DNA of 64,000 bases. Origin: Capitella teleta. Taxonomy: Eukaryota > Annelida > Polychaeta > Capitellidae. A model generated the notes under the pieces. The model was not told where the DNA came from, did no database searches, and saw nothing but the letters and a program-made list of their open reading frames with translations. The DNA lies in assembly GCA_000328365.1 (NCBI GenBank), contig KB299669.1, positions 64,527 to 128,526 of the forward strand, in the 5' to 3' direction. This document shows positions 1-9,500 of this stretch, piece by piece; the stretch's first letter is position 1; every line of letters starts with the position of its first letter. Position numbers and translations under genes: made by a program.

Positions 1-379
1 GCTGTGAGCTTTGTCGTGAGGACTTCACTGACTCTCTTTCCGCATCCATCTCTTCGTTAATCTTTGCGACCTGCTGAGAAACCTGAGAAATGACAGAAGC
101 CAGTAATGAAGCCAACAGGTTCACCTCTTTGATGGGATTCTGGGATCTTCGCGTACCAGGAGGTGGTCGTGCAACTGGTCTGATTGCAACCCCTAATTCG
201 TAGCAGGTAGCCATCCTCATGTGCTGCGACTGCTGCTGACTGCGAAGTTCCGCCAACCTCAGGTTTCGTTCAATGAGAAGTTCATGCTGGGTGTCACTCA
301 GGGACGCAAGACGAATCCTGTGAGTTGGCTCAACTGCACGAGATGGCGCAATCAGCACAACGTATAAAGGGGGAGGGCA
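1..379 (-). CDS. Unassigned coding exon at the left edge
   Basis: The minus strand is open without a stop from about 379 to the window edge. The predicted peptide is polar, with a Gln/Arg-rich stretch (residues like LAELRSQQQSQHMRMAT) and then a helical, charged segment (EVNLLASLLASVISQ, then KINEEMDAERESVK) that could be a coiled coil. Two possible 3' splice sites are visible, ending in CAG near 380-382 and near 344-346. The first would leave the exon in phase 0, which matches the phase-0 end of the CNBD2-like exon at 1099-1159. It could therefore be a further exon of that gene, or belong to the next gene to the left. I do not recognise the protein. The reading frame and composition support coding; the gene assignment is open. 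Confidence 0.5.
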
Positions 380-1098
380 CTGACCTGGTGCTATTCGTAG
401 TCTCGACGCTGGTTTCACGTTCTTCAGTTTCTTCAGAATATTACAGCTTCCCTTTTCAAGTTAAATTAGGCAGTGAGGTTTTTAGGCAAATTAAATTCTG
501 GTTAATTGGCTCAGAAGTGCTTTCAAGGTTGTTCCCAATTTAATTATACATAAGCAGTTTTTATTCATTGAGGGATATGTAAACAAATAGCTGTTGCTTT
601 TATAAATATGGATAAACATAAAAATAAATAAATAAAGTAAAAAAATAAAAATAAAAATTACAAAATGAGTGCAGGTAATTAAATATATACCGTGTGTTAT
701 GAAGTAGTGTTGTATCAAGAGTTCTCTCCTCATGGAAACAATTTCCGTGAGATCTAAACCGATTGTTTGTGTATTATTTGGCTTTGTTGCCATTAATTAA
801 TTCTGAAGGCGCCAACTTTAACCACTTTCTTGCGTAGGGAAACCGCACCGAAATGGCGGGTATGATGAGATATTCCATACAAAATCCGCGCACTTAGTTG
901 ATATATATTATCACGACAGAATATACTCTCTTATTCTTTTGCATCATGGGTAATACTAATGGATACTATGCATATTTAGGCATCTTTGCAGTGTTTGATT
1001 TTCAAATGAATTATCATTTATCCGAGGGGAATGGACGCTTTCTTTGTCAGGTCAAGAACTTTTGAAACATTCTTGTATGTAGAAAAGATGTTGCTCAC

Positions 1099-2609
1099 CG
1101 ATTTAATTATGTACAACCAATCGGAGAAGTTGCTATCATGAACAAGAGTCATCCCACGTCTGTATGAGAGAGTTCATTTGCATCTAAACTGACCATTGTC
1201 CACTCACTTGAAATAGTTGAGTATCGCCATATTCGGATACTGGGGAAGCAGATCAAGTGGCCAGCCCTTCAGGAAGAAAACTGAGTTCAGAAAGGGATTG
1301 CTCGGATCACGCAGCCCTCCGCTCATGAAAATATCCACGTAATCGTTATCATCAAAGACCAGCAACTCCAGAGGTTCCTGGAAAGGACGTCATCACCATA
1401 TCAGGGATTCCCCCGTTCGCGCTCATACCTTTGAGATAACGGTGGCCTGCCTTGGGGCATTGCTTACCAGCCCAAGATCTCCGAAACTTTCTCCTCTTTT
1501 TAAGAAACACACCGTCCTGGATAATCCGTCTGCTTTCTCCATGCGAGTAATGACCACTGAACGAATAATTAGCACACGTTACGCAACACAAGTTATTTAT
1601 ACCGGATCCGTTGAGTATAAAGTAATAGCAGCGTGCGGGGTGGCCTTGCCGAACTATCACTCGTTTAGCCTCATACCTATACTCAGCAGAATAAATTTAG
1701 CAATTTGGCTTCGTCAGACTGACCTTTCGTACCACGCCCGTTTCGCCATGAGCCGCGTCATTCGAAGGGGGTACTCAGCAATAGACGGGTAATTACCAAG
1801 TGAAATCTGAACCTGTGCTGAAAAAGTTGAGGACGCGTAATTTGTGAGGATATATGTTACATGTCTGCATTCGTCCTGCGTTCTTTCAGAAGGCCGCATG
1901 TTGAGTATTCGTCTTGTTTTCTCAGAAACCCGCGCCTACGTAGAAAAAGGGTCACTTTTAGCGAGAATTGTGTCCGATGGAACTTTTGCCGACCTGTTTG
2001 TCTGCCCTGAATTCGGTGACATCAAAAAGCAGGTCATCGAGTTGATGCACCTCGAGGAGGTCAACGTTTGTGTCCATGAAATGCTTCACTCTGGTGATAT
2101 TGACACGCATAATCTTACATAAAAAATATTTAGACTCCCCAGTGGCAACGAATAAATTGTAAAGTAGTAATGAGTAGGCCTTGCATGCATAAATATATAT
2201 AGGGTATTAATAGGATCGAGGACGTTAGAGAATCCTACCCATGCAGACAAACGGATTTTGGCATCAGAATGACAAACACACCTTTTTGCGTGATTTCTCC
2301 ATAATCCAAATAAAACAGAGAGAAAGTGAGCAAGTCGACGAAATTTAGCTCCCAGTTCCTGCAAAACAACCCGAAACATCAATGAAAAACGACATAAAAT
2401 TCACACAGAGGATCCAACCTTCCTTCGTCTCATGCGATGCAGTCGCCCTGTCAGCAGGGTATCGACGTCCGATGTTCTTGACTCCATCCAGAACCCACCC
2501 GATGTTTGACGTTGTTCTTCTTCTAATTCCAGGCCTATACGGGGCAGAGACATGTCAAATCGCGGCACCTCCTCCTCCTCCTCCTCCACCTCCTCTTCTG
2601 GTGTTCTCC
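1099..2609 (-). CDS. Cyclic nucleotide-binding domain protein (CNBD2-like), multi-exon
   Basis: Nine minus-strand exons can be read, in coding order: ~2419-2609, 2282-2358, 1994-2113, 1861-1935, 1724-1812, 1603-1676, 1429-1556, 1208-1377 and 1099-1159. From 1994 downward all GT-AG junctions keep frame. The product has a basic helical N-terminal part (KFRRLAHFLSVLFGLWRNH), a linker with PSERT, then a cyclic-nucleotide-binding beta roll: YEAKRVIVRQGHPARCYYF, FLKRGESFGDLGL and PRQATVISK. The next segment (DPSNPFLNSVFFLKGWPLD, then RGMTLVHDSNFSDWLYII) is the linker and start of the second domain seen in CNBD2 proteins. The phosphate-binding Arg is present in PRQAT; the usual Glu of FGE is Asp. 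CNBD2 is linked to cAMP binding and sperm function in mammals. The join of 2282-2358 (phase 2) to 1994-2113 (phase 0) does not keep frame with the sites I chose, so one boundary there is wrong. The 5' end is unproven, and I did not find the rest of the second domain between 380 and 1098. Confidence 0.85.
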
Positions 2610-2619
2610 TGGGGGCCGT

Positions 2620-4919
2620 GATACTCACCGAAATCTCCGGTAAGAAACTTTTTTCGTTGCGCGGAGTCTGCGTGCATTTCTCGGTGCCTTGGTGTTCACT
2701 GTGGAACTGCACAAACCTCTGCATTTGGTTCTTCCTCCTCTTTCTGCTCCTGTTTATCGTGTTTTTGATGTACACGTTGATTAAAGATGCGTTCTCTTTC
2801 GCTGTGTATCTTTGGTGAGTATTGTTGGATGCCATTTCTTCCGTCTTTGCTGGTCTTTAAATCTTCACAATGGTCTTCTGATCGACTGGTTTGGTTTCGA
2901 ATAGGCGTAGGAACTAATTTATAAGGCAGCAAAGAAAACTTATAAAAGCCTCCGTCCAACACGATTCGATAAAAAGAGTGTCAACATGGGGCCCCCGATC
3001 AATTTGGTCTCATTAGAAAGTTGACACAAGAAAACACCATGTTTGGCCTACTATAGTTAAGAATGAGGTTTATATACATTGAAGATGGTCACTGTATTCT
3101 ATCCTCATATTATGCACTTTTGACGTTTGGTTTTATATATTAAAATTAGCCGATGCTTGGCTGTCGTTTTATTCTACCAGCATATATGTATTGATCAGGC
3201 ACAGAAAGAAATGGCTCATCCATGCACTACATAGATATATCTCTTATACGGAATCGAGCACTACACACACACAGACTGATCGAGTCATATACTAAAGCAG
3301 TTCGGATGTTAAATCCTCGTTGTTGAATGATATGATTCAACATCGGCGCACTTGATCATTTCTTAGCAACATCATGTCTCGGTGTACGATAAGTCCTCTT
3401 AAATGGCTTCATGTCTAATTAGTATTCTTGAAATTGCTTTACTGTTACTTGACCTATTGCAATATGATAATGACTCTGGTTACGCTGTACACTCTGGCGA
3501 ATGCCTTCGTGACACAAATTCTGCGGCTCCGAAAGCGAAGGTGATGTAACTTTATGCACAATTATTCCGAGGTTTTTGGTGATCGAGTACCATTGTGTAA
3601 CACCCAGTACTGGTGCTGTGGCGTCGTCTGCTCGTTAGACAATGGATCGAGTACGAACATACACGAGGGTTGTTCGAAAAGCTCCTTAATTAATTAATTA
3701 ACATTATGTTAAATATAGAACGCGCGATACCAGAGACTTTAAATTTGGTTGATAGATAGAATAATTGTTCAAGAGATCAAAGACAGCTGATCATATTTCA
3801 CTGGCATTATCAACTTTTTATTGAATGCACTTATACCGATATCACTGCCAAAGCCTCATTTTGGCTGCCAAAAGTTTCATTAGTTGGCCTCAAGATCTGA
3901 TCGTTGATTATTAGTCAGTAATAGAATGCACTGCTTGTCTAGTTGCTTCATCTTTCGATCAAAAGGGCCTTCAAAATATAATACGTCATTTGTTTTTAAT
4001 ATGGAACAGGCATAATTGATACTTGGGACAACTGTAGCTGCATGTTGCTGCCCTGAAGTTTTGGGCCAGAACTCTCTTCTGGGCCTCGTTCGACATTTTT
4101 ATTATAATTTCATCATAATTTCACACTACGCGTTTATTTTCATTCTAATTTTCATCAGGAAACATAGCATATAATTATGTTCAAGCCAAATTTCAGCGAT
4201 GAGCAAGCAAGCTTTCAATGTGGATATAAAAATATGTACATGCATAAATTACTCGGACAGCACCTTTTTTCTCTTATCATTTCTTGCAATCACTAATCTT
4301 TTAGCGGTCGCACATTTAACCTTTCATTCTCCTATTCGTACCATTCGCAAAAAAACAGAACACTTCTCTTTTCCAAGTTGAAGTTTAATTGCAAAAGAAT
4401 TGGCAGCATGCACCAGATTGACGCAGACTGACACGGATCAGCTGCTATAAACATGAAATCAACATAAATTCTAGCAAGAAAACACAGAATGAGGATGAAA
4501 TATGCGGATCATTATACGACATAACACGGCCATAATTATCAGGGAAACAAAGCAATGAATTAAATGCAAATCACGACATCAGATGAGATCAGCCAACGGG
4601 TGGGGGACAGGGTTAGTTCGTGTGTAATTAAGCGAATTGCAAGAAGCACACAACGTTTTACACTGGGCTTTCGATTAAGTCTATCGTTCCTAACAGTGAA
4701 TGACAAAAACCATCAATTTGTTGTTTTTTTGGTTTTTTTCTGGGTAGGGAGGGAGGGTAGGGATCTTAATTATCATTGTTTCACTTTGAACTCAATAGTA
4801 TGGGGCATAGATATCACACATAGATACATCTTCATGAATAATCTTCAACAGCTCACATAATTGTAGGGCATCCGGCTCAGCATTAAAACGTAATTAGCCT
4901 ATAAAGCACTTTTTTTTTT
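2620..4919. other. Intergenic stretch between the CNBD2-like gene and the EGFR 3' end
   Basis: AT-rich sequence with only short chance reading frames. I see no exon with convincing splice sites and protein similarity. A 54-bp inverted-repeat element (3591-3644) is listed separately. A 5' exon of the CNBD2-like gene may lie just beyond 2620 but cannot be called. Confidence 0.5.
3591..3644 (+). mobile_element. 54-bp TIR micro-element, copy 1
   Basis: The unit starts CATTGTGTAAC and ends GTTAGACAATG, an 11-bp terminal inverted repeat with one mismatch. It is flanked on both sides by the same 10 bp, GATCGAGTAC (3581-3590 and 3645-3654), which reads as a perfect target-site duplication. Two further copies lie at 41156-41218 (opposite strand) and 46627-46691. 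This copy lacks 9 bp of the interior seen in copy 2 but shares the block CTGGTGCTGTGGCGTCGTC exactly. Too short to code for anything; must be moved in trans. A 9-10 bp duplication is most like Mutator-type transposases, but the family is inferred only. Confidence 0.8.
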
Positions 4920-5540
4920 CAATGGAAACAGTTTCTTGAGTTTATTGAAACATGGAACTAATGGGTATGCCTAACGAAAAGGAGTCAAATCTGTCATGAA
5001 ATTATGAAAATGATCAAGTTATCATGGCAAAAATAATGGAAAATTCAGCAAAAAATTACAATAAGTGAGTGCACCTTGTTCATGGAAGACGTAAGATGAA
5101 TTCAAAAAGCTTTAAAAAATAAGAACGGACACAAAATTAACGGAGACGACCAATCATAATACTGAAAATATATCAGAAAAAAAATATATATTCACGCCGA
5201 TTTCAAACTTAATTTTTGTTGTAGGGAAAAAAAAAACCAATGAAACATAACAATAGAAAATAATAAGAACTCCATAAGCATGCAATGTTAATTAAGACAC
5301 TGTCCAATGATAAAAGAAAGAAACAAGTGTTTAAAAAATGCCCTGAATGGAAAAGAAAAAGAACATTTTGTTTCATAACAGGTATAAAATAATCACAATC
5401 GTTTAACGGCTTAACGCTCACTCATAGTCTCAGCAAAACCATCAAGTGATACAATTATATACAGACAACCCTCTATTCACAAAGATTACCACTTCACAGC
5501 CTCAGTCTGATCCCGCTCCACGCAGGAGCACAGCGTACCC
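4920..5540 (-). other. Probable EGFR 3' untranslated region
   Basis: About 620 bp follow the EGFR stop codon on the minus strand. A canonical AATAAA signal reads at 4946-4941 on the minus strand, the first clear one I noticed after the stop. No reading frame of interest. Extent is inferred, not proven. Confidence 0.4.
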
Positions 5541-6542
5541 TCATACTGTCGATTCAGTGCGAGGGTCACTCATTAACCTAGAAGGAATTTTCGTTTTGGA
5601 TTTGTTGAGTTGATCAAACTCGTTGTAATAGTCCGGTTCAGATTGATTTGATGAAACGCCTTCAGATTCTGAGCTCATGCTGCGTACACGCAACGGCTGC
5701 TTCTCGTTCTTGTCACGAATGTTCACATGTGGCGGCTGGTTATTATTATGCCCCGATTCATAGTACTCGGGATTGTCAATGGCTTGTGGTTTCATTTCAA
5801 TGTAATTGGATGGAGTGTGGTTGGGGGCAGGAGGTGGGGGTGGAGGGAATTGATCGGACTGCAGGTAATCTGAAACAAAGGAAGAGAAATAGAAATAGAA
5901 CATCATTACAATGATCAGCACCCACCAGATGCTGTTGGATCGTTAACTAGATCGATGTAATTAGCGAGTGGTTTTGATGACTTTGGCTGCAGGTAATCAT
6001 CCTCATCAACGGGGATCTGACAATCCATCTTCTGCTTCTGCTGTAGCTTCTGTTGCTGCAGTTTCTTGTGCAGAGGAGTGGGTGGGGCTGGCATCATTGG
6101 CATTTCTTCGTCATCCCTTGCTTCGATCACTTTGCAAGGATCAGAACTGTAGCGAGAATTCATGCTGTCGCGAGTCGGTTCCTCCTTGCGTTTCTGCTGG
6201 GCGGCAGCTGCGGCCTCCAAACCGCTATACTTCTTCTCACGGATCGGTGCGCATGCACCGGAGTAATCCTGACTGCCGTCACTGCGCTGTTCAGAATCGT
6301 AGCAGGAGTTCTCATGCACCTAAAACGAATAAAATATGTGCTGTTGAGAATTAGCAATCAATGGAAATGACGCGCACTTTTCCATTCAGCATCCTGGGGT
6401 CAATTTGCACCTGGGGCTGAAGGTATTCGTCCGCCTCCATGATTTCCTCTGGACCTTCAACGCCCTCCATGCCTCCAGACATGTTACGTATCAAGTCACG
6501 CGTATCATAACTGTGACTCGGTAACCGGAGCAACTTGTCACC
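5541..6542 (-). CDS. EGFR: EGFR exons 23-25: C-terminal regulatory tail
   Basis: Exons 6378-6542, 5926-6319 and 5541-5869. The tail begins with [10 protein letters not shown], the family's post-kinase segment, and is rich in candidate phosphotyrosine docking sites: DEYLQPQ, DDYLQPK and SDYLQSD (a recurring acidic-Tyr-Leu-Gln motif), NYIDLV, NYIEMK, NPEYYE (a PTB/Shc-type NPxY) and PDYYNEF. A six-proline run followed by APNHTP could bind SH3 domains. The protein ends RTESTV, an S/T-X-V class I PDZ-binding end as in some receptors; this is inference from the last residues. Stop codon at 5543-5541. Confidence 0.95.
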
Positions 6543-9500
6543 CTGTAATTAAAAAGGATAATTTGCGGATAAAATTAATGGTAATAAATTGCTTACCTGA
6601 ATGACAAGATATCTGCCAGGATCTCTGGCCATTTTAGCAAACTCATCCATGAGTTCTTTGAATGACGGTCGACTCTCAGCATCCAGCATCCAACCTGTAA
6701 AACAGCCAATGAAAATGCCAATTATAGAGCGTCATCTCTTACACTTGATCATGATCATGTAGACGTCAATGGTGCAGATGGTGGGCTGTGGCAAGCGCTC
6801 TCCTTTCTCCAGCAGATCTGGGATGTCTCTGGCACGCACGCTTTCATACGGACGCTGTCCAAACGTGAAAAGTTCCCAGATGGTGACGCCTGCGACAGAA
6901 TAATCAGCACCAGAGCATCAACTTCAACTTTGATACTCACCAAAACTCCACACATCACTTTTATGAGTGAATACTCTGTGTTGTATGCATTCAAGTGCCA
7001 ACCATTTAATAGGCATCTAAAACAAAGAGAACCATTATACATAGAAGCCACACATCCGTCACATACCTTTCCGCCACCTGCTTGAAATTCTTCTTCGTTG
7101 TAATCCAAGAGTTTGGCTAAACCAAAATCAGTGATTTTCACCTGCGTTGCATTTTGCACTGTGGATAAAATAGAAAATGTGGCTGTACAGAAAAGCACTC
7201 AGCTCTACCTAAAACATTCCTGGCAGCCAAATCTCTGTGCACAATACCACGTTCTTCCAAATACGCCATGCCCTGTAGAGCAACCACATTCACAAGAGTG
7301 AGATGAAGTGACCTTTACTGACCCTTGCAATCTGAGTGCACCAGTTCAGCAAAACTTTTGACCCAATGTTCATTTTATTCTTGCGAACATAATCCAACAG
7401 ACACCCCAATGGCATGAGCTGCGTTATGAGCATCATTTGTGCTGTCATGCAAACGGCTAAGATACGAATGCAGCAGGGATGCTCCACTGAAGTCATGATG
7501 CGCGCCTCCTCCAGCAGCTCTTTGTTCTGATTGGGAGCCGTCCCTTCCTGAAGGACTTTGATGGCCACCGGGATTTTCACGTTCTCCCCTGAAGGGATCC
7601 AAGCTCCCTGCAAAGACCACAGCCATGCGGAACCTGAATCATGGAATCTCCAAACGCCACTCACTTTGTACACAGTTCCAAAAGCCCCAGAGCCTATAAT
7701 GTTACCACGACGTAGCTCAGATTCCTTGATGAGTCGTAACATCGCCATGTCTGGCTTCGCATCCGTAGGAGTCAAAGGCTGGAAGGCAGGTTATGTAATC
7801 ACTTGAAACAACTCATTCCGGATGCCATACCTCACTCTCTTCCAGGCCACTAATCCTAGCGGTCAGCCTGGCCTTGTTTTCCTCGGATCTGGCCATCTGG
7901 CGTCGGAATAAGAAGACCAAAGCAATGACAACCGCCAGGAAGACAAACCCGCCCACAGCAATTCCAAGAATCATTGGAATCTTCTCCTTTCTACTCAAGT
8001 GGGATTAATTAGCTAGAATTGCTAGATTTCAAAGTCATGACACAAACCTTGGTTGTCCAAGAATCTTTTCTGCTCTCTCATCATTCATGCAAATGGTTTC
8101 CTTCTTCGTCTGGCCTTCCTCTCCCGATTCAACCACGACCATATTAGCAGCCCATTCAGGACACACATCCGTGCAATTGAACTGGAGTGAACAACTTTGA
8201 AAACACAATTTTGACAGAAGCAAGCCTTACTCTAGAATCTCCGTCCGTGTGTTCTGTGTCAAGGTAGAGCTTATAAGACTTGCACTCTAAGCAGTCTGCC
8301 TCTGTGGGGCCACGGCATTTCAGACATTGATTGTGGCAACTGACGCACGTCGCCTCAGAGTTGTCGGGAAAGTGGTCAGAGGAACAGTTTGAAACACATC
8401 TGAAGTGAAATTGGCATAGAACAATAGAACTTTGTTTTAGGTCGTGAGACACCAACAGGTTCATTTGCTTGTAGTATGTGCATGAATCACAATATATGCC
8501 GGGTCTTGTACAAGTCTTGCAAAGCGAATGGCACGGACGACAGACCTGCAAGAGAAAAAATGTGAAAACCATAAAAACTAAGCTCAGCTGAAACTCACAC
8601 TGCGCTGCATATTGCCCATTCCGAAAGCATCCGGAAGTTTCTGATGATCTCTGTGGTACCCTATTTCACATTCACTGTTCTCTGGCAGACACTTTTCCAC
8701 CGTGTCTCCTTCATCGTCCTTCATCACTCGCAAGTGGCAGTCATTACAGCCATTCTCCCCTACTATGTTCAGAGGCCCAGTGCAGCCGCCTTTGCAGTTG
8801 TCATGACACGGTCGACAGATTCCAGCGGGGTCCGAGTACTTTGACCCTTCAGGACAAGAGGCCACACAGAATGGTCCATCCTTCACTCTTTTGCACTCAT
8901 TGCAATTGTCGCTATTCTGTGAGAAACAAAGAGTCAGCGATGATCAAGAAGTGATGATTAGATAACTCACGGGTCCCGTGCAGCCGTTCAGGCATTCCTC
9001 ATGACAGTCCATGCACACTTGGTTCTCGGCTTCATACACATCTTTGCGCTCATTGCAAGACGACAAACAACTCTTTCCGTAGCTGTAACTCTTGCAATCG
9101 AGGCACTGGTCGTTACCAGGACCCCAGCAGCCGTTTGAACTGCACTCTGGATCACAAACTTTGTTCTCTGCCTCTGTTGAGAGGTCGAAAAGACGAATGA
9201 CAAAGGGACCCTTGTGTATATACTAATAAGGATAAACTATTACAATTACATGATAACAAGATATTTTAATTAATAAATAGCATGCAGTACATGCAAAATT
9301 CAAACTATCATGCAAATAATTGTTTAAAATCAATAAATGTGAATTTGAATTTGAATAAATCAATTAGAAATTAAATTAGTGCAGTTAACATGATCACAGA
9401 AGCGAATGTGAAACAAAAAGTAAATCCCAAAAAAAGCAAGTCTAATTATGACCAGAGCAGTAAATCAAAAGAAGAAGGATCAATGCTGACATTTGATTCG

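Noticed and set aside
3663-3720. Possible mariner end (GGTTGTTCGAAAAGCT)
   Set aside because: Only one end-like sequence, no partner inverted repeat and no transposase nearby.
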